The notes below the pieces were generated by a model. That model was not told the DNA's origin, searched no databases, and was given only the letters and a program-made list of their open reading frames with translations. Of a DNA stretch of 64,000 bases, positions 45,156-54,478 are shown one piece after another (within the stretch, counting starts at the first letter, position 1; every line of letters begins with the position of its first letter). Origin of the DNA: Rhodopseudomonas palustris (GTDB taxonomy: Bacteria; Pseudomonadota; Alphaproteobacteria; Rhizobiales; Xanthobacteraceae); NCBI RefSeq assembly GCF_003226555.1, contig NZ_QKQS01000001.1:142611-206610 (forward strand), written 5' to 3'. The position numbers were made by a program, and so were the translations under genes.

Positions 45156-46309
45156 CGGTTGCCTCCGCCCGTTTGCTGCTGGTTCTGCGGCACGGAGCTC
45201 GTCGGCGCCGCGCGCTTCTTGGACAGCTCGTTCAGCGGCAGATAAGGCACGATGCCCTGTCCGTTACCGGTGCCGGGGTCGTACACCAGCTTGTCGGCGG
45301 AGCCGAGCACGCGCTCCATGGTTTCGAGATAGATACGCTCGCGGGTCACCGCCGGCGCCTTCTTGTATTCCTCATACACGTCGAGGAAGCGCGCACTCTG
45401 GCCCTTGGCCTCGGCGACCGCCTGCCCCTTGTAGCCTTCGGCGTTCTGGATGATCTGCGCCGCGCGACCCTTGGCGTCGGGAATGACCCGGTTGGCATAG
45501 GTCTGCGCTTCGTTCTGCAGCCGCTCGAGGTCGGCGCGTGCGGCCTGCACGTCGCGGAAAGCGTCGATCACCTGCTGCGGCGGATCGACCTTCTGCATCT
45601 GCACCTGCTGCACGAGGACGCCGGCGCCGTAGCTGTCGAGCGTCTTCTGCATCAGCTCCTGCACGGCGTTCTCGATCGTGGTGCGGGCGCCGGTCAGGAT
45701 CGGCTGGATGTCGGAGCGACCGATCACTTCGCGCATCGCGCTTTCGGCCACCGCCTTCACGGTGCCCTGCGGGTTCTGAATGTTGAACAAGTAATTGCCG
45801 ACGCCGTCGGGCTTGATCCGCCACAGCACGGTGAAGTCGACGTCGACGATGTTCTCGTCGCCGGTCAGCATCAGGCTCTCTTCGGGCACGTCGTGCATCG
45901 TCGCGCCGCGGCGCGCCGGATCGTTGATCAGCGTCATGCCGATGCTGATCGTGTTGACGCGCAGCGCCTTCGGCAGCAGCACCGTTTCGATCGGATACGG
46001 CAGATGATAGTTCAGACCGGGCTGCACGGTGCGGACGTGCTTGCCGAACCGCAGCACCACGCCGAGCTCTTCGGACTGCACCCGGAAGAAGCCCGACAGG
46101 CCCCAGATCGCCAGCGCGCCGAGCACCACCACGATGATGCCGAGCCCGCTGAAATGGCCGCCGGGAAGGATCTGCTGGAGCCGGTCCTGGCCGCGACGCA
46201 GCAGATCTTCCAGATCAGGCGGCCGCGGCCCCGACGATTGTGGCCCCGTTCCCCACGGACCCTTGGGGCCAGAACCCCACGGGCCTCCGCCTTGATTCTT
46301 CCACGGCAT
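45152..46309 (-). CDS. hflK: HflK protease modulator (SPFH domain)
   Basis: A 385-residue partner of HflC. It has a Gly/Pro/Trp-rich cytoplasmic N-terminus (MPWKNQGGGPWGSG), one membrane helix (about 56-76), an SPFH domain and a coiled-coil. The C-terminal tail is Gln-rich. It is coupled to hflC by an ATGA overlap. Its promoter may lie in the 116-base gap after folA, or transcription may continue from thyA. Confidence 0.96.
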   Translation of the reverse strand: MPWKNQGGGPWGSGPKGPWGTGPQSSGPRPPDLEDLLRRGQDRLQQILPGGHFSGLGIIVVVLGALAIWGLSGFFRVQSEELGVVLRFGKHVRTVQPGLNYHLPYPIETVLLPKALRVNTISIGMTLINDPARRGATMHDVPEESLMLTGDENIVDVDFTVLWRIKPDGVGNYLFNIQNPQGTVKAVAESAMREVIGRSDIQPILTGARTTIENAVQELMQKTLDSYGAGVLVQQVQMQKVDPPQQVIDAFRDVQAARADLERLQNEAQTYANRVIPDAKGRAAQIIQNAEGYKGQAVAEAKGQSARFLDVYEEYKKAPAVTRERIYLETMERVLGSADKLVYDPGTGNGQGIVPYLPLNELSKKRAAPTSSVPQNQQQTGGGNR

Positions 46310-46425
46310 TCAAACATCTCCTTCGCGGCCGAACGGCCGCAGTCTGCCCGGCTTTATAGGGGACGGTCCCCTTGGGCACAACGCGCGTCATTCCGCGTTG
46401 CGAGCTAAGCCTTGACGAAGGTTTG

Positions 46426-46983
46426 TCAATTGCCAACGGCGCCGCGCCCCACTCCGGTCGCGGCGCAGCGTCGATAGGTCACATAGGAGAAATCGGCGCT
46501 GTCCTGCGGCCCGGCGACGCGGCGTTCGCGCGCGACTTCCTGCCATTGCTCCGGATCTATCGCTGGGAAGCAGGTATCACCCTCGGGGCTGGCGTGCACC
46601 TCGGTCAGTTCGAGCCGTACCGCGCGCGGTAACCAATGCGCGTAAATCTCGGAGCCGCCGATCACCGCGATTTCGGTGGCAAAACGCCGCAGCGCATCGC
46701 CCCGCGCGACCTGTTCGGCCGCTTCGAATGACGGCGCGACGACGACGCCCACCGCCGCAAAAGCGGAATCGCGCGTCACCACGATGTTGGTCCGCCCCGG
46801 TAACGGCCGGCCGATCGACTGATAGGTCTTGCGCCCCATGATCACCGGCTTGTTCAGCGTGAGCTGCTTGAACCGCTGCAGGTCCGACTTGAGCCGCCAG
46901 GGAATCGTATTGCCCTGCCCGATCACGCCATTGTCAGCCACTGCGACGATGAGGACGAGGTCGATCGACATCCTGAGGTCCAT
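46426..46983 (-). CDS. folA: Dihydrofolate reductase
   Basis: A 185-residue enzyme reducing dihydrofolate with NADPH. Motifs are VAVADNGVIGQGNTIPWRLKSDL (substrate site, with the Trp-Arg region), KPVIMGRKTYQSIGRPLPGR and VIGGSEIY. ATG 46983 overlaps the upstream stop (TGATG); ATG 46971 is an alternative. The C-terminus carries about 15 extra residues (CAATGVGRGAVGN). It regenerates the folate oxidised by ThyA, encoded upstream in the same gene run. Confidence 0.95.
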   Translation of the reverse strand: MDLRMSIDLVLIVAVADNGVIGQGNTIPWRLKSDLQRFKQLTLNKPVIMGRKTYQSIGRPLPGRTNIVVTRDSAFAAVGVVVAPSFEAAEQVARGDALRRFATEIAVIGGSEIYAHWLPRAVRLELTEVHASPEGDTCFPAIDPEQWQEVARERRVAGPQDSADFSYVTYRRCAATGVGRGAVGN

Positions 46984-47390
46984 CACGCGACCGACAGATG
47001 CGTCATCAAATCCGCCCTGAAATACACCGGCACGACGCTGTCGAAATACTCACCTCCGGTAAAGGTGGTGTCGATGCGACGTCCGACATACGGTTCGAGG
47101 CGAATGTACGCGCCAAGTGCCTTCGCGCGAGGAATTTGGCGGCCATCGACCGACGGATCCGACAGAGAGAACGCGGTTCGATAAGGGGCCTGCACCATCA
47201 GCTCGACGGCTTCATTCAGCAGGACACGTTCGTGCTCCGGACAATCCGGGACCAAATTGAGCGTCCAACGATCGACTTCCTCGCGATACTCCCAGTAGGC
47301 AGCGAGTAGCGGCGCACGGCGCTTCAGCAGAGCCTCGACCAACTGTCTGGAAGCATCCAGCCTCGAATCTACGAGCGCTTCAATAGCCAT
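46983..47390 (-). CDS. Hypothetical protein, partner of the HEPN gene
   Basis: A 135-residue soluble protein that I do not recognise. It has a helical N-terminal half (ALVDSRLDASRQLVEALLKRR) and a beta-rich C-terminal half (YIRLEPYVGRRIDTTFTGGEYFDSVVPVYF). It overlaps the HEPN gene by 22 bases and its stop overlaps the folA start, so all three are translationally coupled. It may be the antitoxin or regulator of the HEPN protein (inference). Confidence 0.78.
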   Translation of the reverse strand: MAIEALVDSRLDASRQLVEALLKRRAPLLAAYWEYREEVDRWTLNLVPDCPEHERVLLNEAVELMVQAPYRTAFSLSDPSVDGRQIPRAKALGAYIRLEPYVGRRIDTTFTGGEYFDSVVPVYFRADLMTHLSVA

Positions 47391-47785
47391 TCGAACAGCC
47401 CTTCTTCGCCGCCGATCGCATCCAATATAGCGGAAGCCCGATCGTCGGTCCAAAGCTCATAACGTGCCCGCTCGGACCATTCGGCGGCGATGGCCCATCG
47501 CTTCTTGAGATCGGGACGCACGGCAATCTCTGCTTCGAGCACCGACTTCAGGCCTGCGATATCCATCAACTGGCTGAGATCGTGCGAATAGATCTTGCTG
47601 ACCCGTTTCAGATCCGGAATTTCATCAGCGCGGAATTGCCGCGCGATAGCGGCCTTCAAGGCGCATTCCAGCACGTAGCCGGCAAGGTAGTAAGCGCCCG
47701 ACGGATGACCGTTGGCAAGCAGCAGTCTAGCCTCAGCCAGTCGCTCCCGAGCAAGATGTTGGAGCGCTGCGCGATCCTGCGCCAT
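47369..47785 (-). CDS. HEPN-domain protein within the thyA-folA cluster
   Basis: A 138-residue helical protein. The segment GAYYLAGYVLECALKAAIARQF (about 29-50) is the classic HEPN helix pair, followed by a conserved SHDLSQL (about 67-73). It begins 3 bases after the thyA stop. HEPN proteins are often RNases or RNA-binding toxins. The R-x4-6-H signature is not obvious here, so activity is uncertain. Confidence 0.85.
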   Translation of the reverse strand: MAQDRAALQHLARERLAEARLLLANGHPSGAYYLAGYVLECALKAAIARQFRADEIPDLKRVSKIYSHDLSQLMDIAGLKSVLEAEIAVRPDLKKRWAIAAEWSERARYELWTDDRASAILDAIGGEEGLFEWLLKRS

Positions 47786-47788
47786 GAC

Positions 47789-48583
47789 TCACACCGCCAC
47801 CTCGGCCTTGATGTGCGGGTGGGGATCGTAGCCCTGCAGCGTGAAGTCTTCGTAGCGGAAGCCGAAGATGTCTTTCACCGCTGGGTTGATCGACATCGTC
47901 GGCAGCGCGCGCGGCGCGCGGGTGAGTTGCAGCCGCGCCTGCTCCAGGTGATTGGAATACAGGTGCGCGTCGCCGAGCGTGTGGACGAACTCGCCGGGTT
48001 TCAGTCCGGTGACCTGCGCCACCATCATGGTCAACAGCGCGTAGGACGCGATGTTGAACGGCACGCCGAGAAACACGTCCGCCGAGCGCTGGTACAGCTG
48101 ACACGACAGTTTGCCGTTCGCGACGTAGAACTGGAACAGGCAGTGGCACGGCGGCAGCGCCATCTTCTCGACATCGGCGGGATTCCAGGCGGTGACCATC
48201 AGCCGGCGCGAATCCGGATTGCGCTTGATCATCTCGACCACGTTCGCGATCTGGTCGATCGAGCTACCGTCCGCGGTCGGCCAGGAACGCCATTGCGCGC
48301 CGTACACTGGACCGAGATCGCCGTTCTCGTCGGCCCACTCGTCCCAGATGGTGACACCGTGGTCGTGCAGATATTTGATGTTGGTGTCGCCCTGCAGGAA
48401 CCACAGCAGCTCGTGCACGATCGCCTTCAGCGGCAGCCGCTTGGTGGTCAGCATCGGAAAGCCGGCGGCCAGATCGAACCGCATCTGATGCCCGAACACC
48501 GACAGGGTGCCGGTGCCGGTTCGGTCGTGCTTCTCGGCCCCGTCGCTCAAAATACGTTCGAGCAGGTCCTGGTATTGGATCAT
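47789..48583 (-). CDS. thyA: Thymidylate synthase
   Basis: A 264-residue enzyme, the same length as E. coli ThyA, that methylates dUMP using methylene-tetrahydrofolate. Catalytic Cys is in [40 protein letters not shown] and [12 protein letters not shown] are conserved. ATG 48583 starts MIQYQDLL. It heads a leftward run: HEPN, unknown, folA, hflK, hflC. Confidence 0.97.
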   Translation of the reverse strand: MIQYQDLLERILSDGAEKHDRTGTGTLSVFGHQMRFDLAAGFPMLTTKRLPLKAIVHELLWFLQGDTNIKYLHDHGVTIWDEWADENGDLGPVYGAQWRSWPTADGSSIDQIANVVEMIKRNPDSRRLMVTAWNPADVEKMALPPCHCLFQFYVANGKLSCQLYQRSADVFLGVPFNIASYALLTMMVAQVTGLKPGEFVHTLGDAHLYSNHLEQARLQLTRAPRALPTMSINPAVKDIFGFRYEDFTLQGYDPHPHIKAEVAV

Positions 48584-48755
48584 GGCGAGGTGGCTCGGCA
48601 ATGCAGCGCCGGCGCGGCCGTCGGGCGGCGCGGGAGGCTTGGGAAAGAGTCCGGACGGGTGCGAAAATGGCCCGATGCGGCGGCCACGGCAAGGCCGCTG
48701 CGCCGCCGATCCACACAAGGCTGCTGCAACGCGGGCGGGTGGCCGCTGCCGGTGG

Positions 48756-49763
48756 CTAAGGGGTGGAACCCTTCGCGACGCTGCCCCAGCGGGTGATTTC
48801 GTCGTGAACCAGCTGGGCCAGCACCACCGGCGAGCGCTGCTCCGGGCCCGGAACGATGCCGCCGAGATCGGTGAGTCTGGTGCGCACTTCGGATTGATCC
48901 AGGGCCCGCGACACCGCGGCGTTCAATTTGGCGACGATCGGCTCGGGCGTGCCGCGGGGCGCGAACAGCCCGGTCCAGGCCGCGATCCGGAATCCGGGCA
49001 CCCCGGCTTCGGCGGCCGTTGGCACCTGCGGCACCGCCGAATCGCGCTCGGCCGAAGCGATCACATACGCCTTGATCTTGTCCTCGCGCAGGGCCGGCAC
49101 GGCGTTGACGATCTGGTCACACATATAGTCGACCTGTCCGTCGATCAGTGCCTGCATCGCCGGCCCGGTGCCACTGAACGGAACCGCGGTCGGATCGACG
49201 CCCAGCAGGCGGTCCAGCAGCAGGCAAGACGCATAGGACACCGACCCGAACCCGGCATGAGCGACGTTGATGTTGTCGGTGTGCGACTTCACGAACGTCT
49301 TGAACTCGGTCATGTCCTTGGGCGGAAAGTCCCTGCGCGCCAGCAGCAAAACCGGCATCTCGGCGAGCAGCGCGACCGGCTCGAAATCCTTGTCCGGCCG
49401 ATAACCGAGCTTGGGCGACAGTGCAGCGGCCGAGCCGTGGGTGCCCATGTGTCCGACGATCAAGGTATGGCCATCCGGCGTCGCGTGGGCCACGCGAGTC
49501 GCTGCCAGAGTGCCGCCGGCACCGAGTATGTTTTCGATTTCGATCGGCTGGCCCAGCGTCTTGGCCATTTCGACAGCGATCAGCCGCGCCACTGTATCGG
49601 TCGGCCCGCCTCTGGCGAACGGCACCACAACGGTCACGGTCCGCACCGGGAAATCGATCTGGTCGAGACGGTCCTGGTCGGTGGCACGGGCAGGCGCCAG
49701 CCACAGCGCCACGATGGCGATCGCGATGCCTCCCGCTGCGCTCACGCCGCCAAACCGCTTCAT
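48756..49763 (-). CDS. Tripartite tricarboxylate transporter substrate-binding protein (TctC/Bug family)
   Basis: A 335-residue periplasmic Bug-type binding protein with signal peptide (about 1-32). The carboxylate-binding loops are [16 protein letters not shown] and [15 protein letters not shown]. The family stretch is [33 protein letters not shown] precedes ATG 49763. It follows the TctA permease gene by 106 bases. Usually tctC comes first, so the order here (B-A-C) is less common. Confidence 0.93.
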   Translation of the reverse strand: MKRFGGVSAAGGIAIAIVALWLAPARATDQDRLDQIDFPVRTVTVVVPFARGGPTDTVARLIAVEMAKTLGQPIEIENILGAGGTLAATRVAHATPDGHTLIVGHMGTHGSAAALSPKLGYRPDKDFEPVALLAEMPVLLLARRDFPPKDMTEFKTFVKSHTDNINVAHAGFGSVSYASCLLLDRLLGVDPTAVPFSGTGPAMQALIDGQVDYMCDQIVNAVPALREDKIKAYVIASAERDSAVPQVPTAAEAGVPGFRIAAWTGLFAPRGTPEPIVAKLNAAVSRALDQSEVRTRLTDLGGIVPGPEQRSPVVLAQLVHDEITRWGSVAKGSTP

Positions 49764-49869
49764 AGCACGTCTCCGCCGGAACGGCTGTGGTGATAGCGAA
49801 TTACTCGCTATCAGATCAACCGGCGAAAACAGCGTTGCCGCGTTGCGGGAATGCAGGCGCGAGGCTTCG

Positions 49870-51384
49870 TCAGCTCTCGGATTCGACGAAGACCTCGTCT
49901 CGCTTCCGCCGCAGCATCGGTAATACCGCAAGGAACAGCAGCCCTGTGGCCACCGCGAGCAGCGCGGCCGACAGCGGCCGGGTCAGAAACACCGTGGCGT
50001 CGCCCCGGGAAATCAGCAGCGCGCGGCGCAGATTGTCCTCCATCAGCGGACCCAGCACCATGCCGAGCAGCAGCGGCGCCGGCTCGAACTCGTGCTTCAC
50101 CAGCCAGTAGCCGATCAGCCCGAAGGCGCCGGCCAGGACGACGTCGACCGGGGCGTTGTTCACCGAGTAGATCCCGATACAGCAGAAAATCACGATCGCC
50201 GGAAACAACAGACGGTACGGAACACGCAGTAACCGCACCCAGACGCCGACCAGCGGCAGGTTGATGATCAGCAGCATCAGATTACCGATCCACATCGAGG
50301 CGATCATGCCCCACACCAGCTCGGGCTGGTTCTGCATCACCTGCGGTCCAGGTACGATGTTATGAATTGTCATCGCGCCGACCATCAGCGCCATCACCGC
50401 GTTCGGTGGAATCCCAAGCGTCAGCAGCGGGATGAACGAGGTCTGGGCGGCGGCATTGTTGGCGCTTTCCGGCGCCGCGACGCCCTCGATCGCGCCGCGA
50501 CCGAACCGCTTCGGATCGCGCGCGATCTTCTTCTCCAGCGTATAGGCGGCGAACGAGGCGATCACCGCACCGCCGCCGGGCAGGATGCCAAGGATCGATC
50601 CCAGCACCGTGCCGCGTGCGATCGCAGGGGCGGCGTCGCGCAAATCCTTGCGGGTCGGCATCAGTCCGGTGATCTTCTGCTGCACCAATTCGCGATCGGC
50701 CGACGCACCGAAATCGAGATTGCGGATGATCTCGGCAAAGCCGAACACCCCCATCGCCACCGTGGCGAAACCGAGCCCGTCGGCCAGTTCCGGGAGGTCG
50801 AAGGTCATCCGCGCCGCACCGGTTTCGATGTCGGAGCCGACCGTCGACAGCAGCAGCCCGAGCACGATCATCGCCACCGCCTTCAGCACCGAGCCACGCG
50901 CCAAGACCACGGCGAACACCAGACCCAGCACCATGAGGGAGAAGTATTCGGCCGGGCCGAATTCCAAGGCGATCCTGGTCAGTGGCTGGCCGACCAGCGC
51001 GATCAGCACTGTGGCGAAGCAGCCGGCGGCGAACGAGCCGATCGCCGCGATCGCCAGCGCCGGCCCGGCCCGGCCCTGCTTGGCCATCTGAAAGCCGTCG
51101 AGCGTGGTCACCACCGAGGTCGCCTCGCCCGGAATATTGACCAGAATCGAGGTGGTCGAGCCACCATACTGGGCGCCGTAGTAGATCCCGGCGAGCATGA
51201 TCAGGGCACCGACCGGCGGCAGCCCAAAGGTGATCGGTAGCAGCATCGCCACCGTCGCAATCGTGCCGATCCCCGGCAGCACGCCGATCAAGGTACCGAC
51301 CAGCGCACCGGTCAGGCACAGCAGCAGATTGGTCGGCGACGCGGCGACCTGAAAGCCGAGCGCGAGATTGGAGAACAGATCCAT
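49870..51384 (-). CDS. tctA: Tripartite tricarboxylate transporter large permease (TctA)
   Basis: A 504-residue permease with about 11-12 membrane segments. It carries the family motifs LVGTLIGVLPGIGTIATVAMLLPITFG-like near the N-terminus and GSILGILPGGGAVIASFAAY in the middle. It starts 10 bases after the tctB stop. Confidence 0.95.
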   Translation of the reverse strand: MDLFSNLALGFQVAASPTNLLLCLTGALVGTLIGVLPGIGTIATVAMLLPITFGLPPVGALIMLAGIYYGAQYGGSTTSILVNIPGEATSVVTTLDGFQMAKQGRAGPALAIAAIGSFAAGCFATVLIALVGQPLTRIALEFGPAEYFSLMVLGLVFAVVLARGSVLKAVAMIVLGLLLSTVGSDIETGAARMTFDLPELADGLGFATVAMGVFGFAEIIRNLDFGASADRELVQQKITGLMPTRKDLRDAAPAIARGTVLGSILGILPGGGAVIASFAAYTLEKKIARDPKRFGRGAIEGVAAPESANNAAAQTSFIPLLTLGIPPNAVMALMVGAMTIHNIVPGPQVMQNQPELVWGMIASMWIGNLMLLIINLPLVGVWVRLLRVPYRLLFPAIVIFCCIGIYSVNNAPVDVVLAGAFGLIGYWLVKHEFEPAPLLLGMVLGPLMEDNLRRALLISRGDATVFLTRPLSAALLAVATGLLFLAVLPMLRRKRDEVFVESES

Positions 51385-51394
51385 CAGCGCGGCC

Positions 51395-51895
51395 TCACTG
51401 CGTCAGGGCGACGGGCCACAGCGCGAACGGCAGCGCCAGCCCGTACACGAACAGCCCGCAGCACGCGGCGGTGAGCAAGATTCCAACCACGAGGGTCTCG
51501 CCCCAGCGCGTCTCCGGCGTGCCGAGCGCCGCGATCAGGAAGCTGGAGAAGGCCGCGATCACCAGGCCGAGCGGCCGGATCGTCACCGCGAACGACAGGA
51601 TGGCGAGGCCGACGAACAACGGCCCGCGCCAATGGAATTTGGCCAGCCGCTCGCCCTCGGTGAAAATCCCGGTGGCGGCGATCACCGCGCCCAATCCCAG
51701 TAGCAACAGCGCGAGCAGCCGCGGCACCGTCCCCGGCCCGAAACGAAAGCCCTTCATCCCGCCGAGATCGCTGGCCGCCCACAGCGCGAATACCGCGACC
51801 GCGATCAGCGCCAGCCCGCCGACGAAGTCCTGCGGCCCGCGAATCCAGCTCGGAAACACGGATCGCTCCCGCAACCCGTTCGGCGCCTCGTCCAT
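51395..51895 (-). CDS. tctB: Tripartite tricarboxylate transporter small permease (TctB)
   Basis: A 166-residue protein with four membrane segments and the GFRFGPGTVPRLLALLLLGLG pattern of TctB. GGGGGAA precedes ATG 51895. The longer open frame upstream is an overlap shadow of the chromate transporter gene. Confidence 0.92.
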   Translation of the reverse strand: MDEAPNGLRERSVFPSWIRGPQDFVGGLALIAVAVFALWAASDLGGMKGFRFGPGTVPRLLALLLLGLGAVIAATGIFTEGERLAKFHWRGPLFVGLAILSFAVTIRPLGLVIAAFSSFLIAALGTPETRWGETLVVGILLTAACCGLFVYGLALPFALWPVALTQ

Positions 51896-51969
51896 CGGTC
51901 GTTCCCCCAAGCTTGCCCACCGCCCGACTTGAGGAGCGGCATGTTCTGTCTTTGGCCTATCGGCCTGGT

Positions 51970-52500
51970 TCAAACAACGCCGGCGAATCCCAGCAAACCA
52001 CCCCCGAGCAGCAGCCACAGCGGATTGATCCGGGTCGCGGCTGCGAGCACCGCGACAATCGCCGTCATTATCAGTGACGCTGCGGAACGGTCCGACGCCA
52101 GCGCCAGAATCAGGCCGCTCGCGGACATCAGGCCGATCGACAACGGCACCAGCGCCGCCTGGATGATCGCCGGCCATCGCGAGGTCGTCGCGCGGCGCAG
52201 CACTCGGCTGACCAGATAGGCCAGCGCCGCGCTCGGCCCGCACATCCCAAGCGTCGCCACCACCGCCCCCGCAAGGCCGGCCGCCTGATAGCCGATCAGC
52301 GTCACGATCATCACGTTGGGGCCGGGCGAGAGCTGGGCTATCGCGAACGCATCGGCGAATTGCTGCTCCGACAGCCAATGATTGAGCGTGACGGCGACGC
52401 GGTGGATCTCCGGCAGCGCCGCATTGGCGCCGCCGATCGCAAACAGCGACATCGTGCTGAAAGTCACGGCCAGCCCGCCGAGCGAGGGCGCCCCGGTCAT
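51970..52500 (-). CDS. Chromate transporter subunit, C-terminal-type half (CHR family)
   Basis: A 176-residue membrane protein corresponding to one half of ChrA. It has FSTMSLFAIGGANAALPEI, the QFADAFAIAQLSPGPNVMIVTLIGY motif (family PGPN) and six predicted helices. It overlaps the other half by an ATGA, so the two halves form a heterodimeric chromate exporter. It lies 74 bases upstream of tctB and may share its transcript. Confidence 0.92.
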   Translation of the reverse strand: MTGAPSLGGLAVTFSTMSLFAIGGANAALPEIHRVAVTLNHWLSEQQFADAFAIAQLSPGPNVMIVTLIGYQAAGLAGAVVATLGMCGPSAALAYLVSRVLRRATTSRWPAIIQAALVPLSIGLMSASGLILALASDRSAASLIMTAIVAVLAAATRINPLWLLLGGGLLGFAGVV

Positions 52501-53090
52501 GCGGCGCGTCTCCGCAGATAGGTGACCCCGATGCTGCACGGAACCGCGATCGCCAACACCCAAGGCATCGGCAGCCGCAGCACACCGACAGCGACGAACA
52601 CCGCCGTCAGCAGCCCGATCGCGACCGGGTCGCGCGCCTGCAGCAGCGGCAGCAGCATCTTGAACGCCACCGCGAACAACAGCCCGATCGCCGCGTAGGA
52701 CACCCCGGCGAGGACACGGCGCAGCGTCTCGAGCTCGCCGTAATGGGCGTAGAGCACCGCGAGCAACGTCACGATCAGCAGGGGCGGGCCGAGCAGCCCC
52801 GCGAAAGCTGCAATCGCCCCGGGTATGCCGCGGAACCGCGATCCGAACACCACCGACAGGTTCACGATGTTCGGCCCCGGCAGAAAATGGCACAGCGCGA
52901 AGGTCTCGTTGAACTCTTCGGCCGTCATCCAGCGCTTTTGCTCGACGATCGCCCGCCGCGCCCACACCAGCACGCCACCGAAACCGGCCAGCGACATTTT
53001 GGCGAAGGCGACGAACAGCTCGCCGAGGCCGGGCGCCGGAGCAGCCGCGGCGCTCCCTGCCTCGCGATCGGGTGCATCGATAAGAGCCAT
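52497..53090 (-). CDS. Chromate transporter subunit, N-terminal-type half (CHR family)
   Basis: A 197-residue membrane protein forming the other CHR half. Motifs are FAKMSLAGFGGVLVWARRAIVE and ALCHFLPGPNIVNLSVVFG. ATG 53090 is preferred; a TTG two codons earlier is also possible. CHR halves of this size are known as short-chain CHR pairs. Chromate is the named substrate of the family, but sulfate or other oxyanions are possible. Confidence 0.92.
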   Translation of the reverse strand: MALIDAPDREAGSAAAAPAPGLGELFVAFAKMSLAGFGGVLVWARRAIVEQKRWMTAEEFNETFALCHFLPGPNIVNLSVVFGSRFRGIPGAIAAFAGLLGPPLLIVTLLAVLYAHYGELETLRRVLAGVSYAAIGLLFAVAFKMLLPLLQARDPVAIGLLTAVFVAVGVLRLPMPWVLAIAVPCSIGVTYLRRRAA

Positions 53091-53269
53091 TCGCAAGCTT
53101 TAGACTGCCGCGTGGAGCGCAACTACCGGCTTTTCCGCCGTCCCCCTGTTCGCACACAGCGAAGCTGCCCGGATGCTGGACCGGGCTTTCGGAAGACCCC
53201 GGCCGCCCGCCCACAAGTGCTTGGCAGGGAGGCCCTTTCGCCGGCGGGCATTGCCCCCTATATTGGGAG

Positions 53270-53600
53270 GGTCGGGGCAACCCGACTATGGAAATAAATG
53301 GCCGCCGCAATAAACCATTCGGACCCGGGGGCGGTACCCGGCGCCTCCACCCAAGCCCACCATCTTCGTTTCGGAAGGTGGGTTTCGGCGGGGGCGAAAT
53401 AGGATCGACGAGGGCGTAAAGGGCTCGCTTTTTCCCGGTATTGTTCCGCCGTTATCGGGCTACTGCAATAGTTGCCAACGACAACTATGCTCCGGTTGCT
53501 CAGGCTGCGTAACGCAGTTTGAAAGACCACTTTAAAGCCCTAACGGGTTAAGCTCCGTTAGGCGGGGTTCGGAGGCACCTGGCAACAGAAGCCTCCACTC
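53270..53600 (+). ncRNA. ssrA: tmRNA (ssrA), circularly permuted two-piece form
   Basis: The acceptor piece lies first: hairpin GTCGGG-GCAA-CCCGAC at 53271-53286, helix AATGG/CCATT at 53297-53319, a T-arm region, then CGCCTCC-ACC near 53342-53351. After an excised hairpin (CCCACC...GGTGGG) the coding piece begins at about 53390 with GGGGGCG, which pairs with CGCCTCC to close the acceptor stem, followed by AAATAGGATCGAC. The tag reading frame at 53474-53512 encodes ANDNYAPVAQAA then TAA. Pseudoknot hairpins follow (CCTAACGG/CCGTTAGG; GGAGGC/GCCTCC). It rescues stalled ribosomes. The ends are approximate. Confidence 0.93.
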
Positions 53601-53829
53601 ATTCTAATCACGCCTTGTTCGTTCAGAATTTTGCTGACTGGAGGGCGGCTTACTGCCGATTTCTCCGGCACCGAGCCGCACAATTCAGCCGCGATAGATG
53701 CTGACCATGGTCAGCGGCCGGGGTAGCATGATGTTCGGCACGAGTCGGGCCACACCCCAGTGCCGAACCAGCCTCAGGGCAGCAGCCTTCGGGTAACCGA
53801 GCGACGGGACGACCAGACGGGACGACCAT

Positions 53830-54366
53830 ATGGCCACCGACCACATTCGATACGACGTGCTGGCCCGCGACGCCTTGCGTGGCGTGCTGCGGCATGTCCT
53901 CACCGACGTCGCTCAGCACGGCCTGCCCGGAGAGCATCACTTCTTCATCACCTTCCAGTCCAAGGCCGACGGCGTGAAGCTGTCGCCGCGGCTGCTGGCG
54001 CAGTACCCCGAAGAAATGACCGTGGTGCTGCAACATCAGTTCTGGGATCTCGTGGTCACCGAAGATCGTTTCGAGGTCGGGCTGTCGTTCGGCGGCATCC
54101 CGGAGCGCCTGGTGGTGCCGTTCGCGGCGATCAAGAGCTTCTTCGATCCGTCGGTGAAATTCGGTCTGCAGTTCGAAGCGGCCGATGAGGCCGAGGACAA
54201 CGACGAATCCGAGGATGCCACCGAACTGGCGACCACGGCTCCAACGCCTGTGGCGCTGCCGACGTCGGCCGCCGCGACCGAGGACAGCGCGCCACCCGAC
54301 GACCTGCCGCCTCGCTCCGGCGAAGGCGCCGAGGTGGTGCGGCTCGACCGCTTCCGCAAGAAGTAA
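53830..54366 (+). CDS. sspB: SspB, ClpXP adaptor for ssrA-tagged proteins
   Basis: A 178-residue alphaproteobacterial SspB. The folded substrate-binding domain is about 1-115 ([35 protein letters not shown], then [19 protein letters not shown]). A disordered acidic linker ends in a basic/hydrophobic tail ([11 protein letters not shown]) expected to bind ClpX. It lies 229 bases downstream of the tmRNA gene on the same strand, linking the tag and its reader. Confidence 0.94.
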   Translation: MATDHIRYDVLARDALRGVLRHVLTDVAQHGLPGEHHFFITFQSKADGVKLSPRLLAQYPEEMTVVLQHQFWDLVVTEDRFEVGLSFGGIPERLVVPFAAIKSFFDPSVKFGLQFEAADEAEDNDESEDATELATTAPTPVALPTSAAATEDSAPPDDLPPRSGEGAEVVRLDRFRKK

Positions 54367-54478
54367 CGGCCCCGCCGATCATCCGATCGCCTGCACGCTG
54401 GATCGCTCAGGTGCGTGCGGCGTTGCCGGTTGGCGCCGCCTTGCCCTCTTCCGATCCCCAGCCTTCAGGACGATGATC

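Noticed and set aside
51896..53310. Long frames joining tctB or the second chromate half to upstream sequence
   Set aside because: They run through the other transporter genes in the wrong frame. Internal ATG codons with ribosome binding sites give standard family lengths.
53258..53530. A 90-codon minus-strand frame
   Set aside because: It covers the tmRNA gene. The RNA structure and tag frame on the plus strand explain the sequence better.
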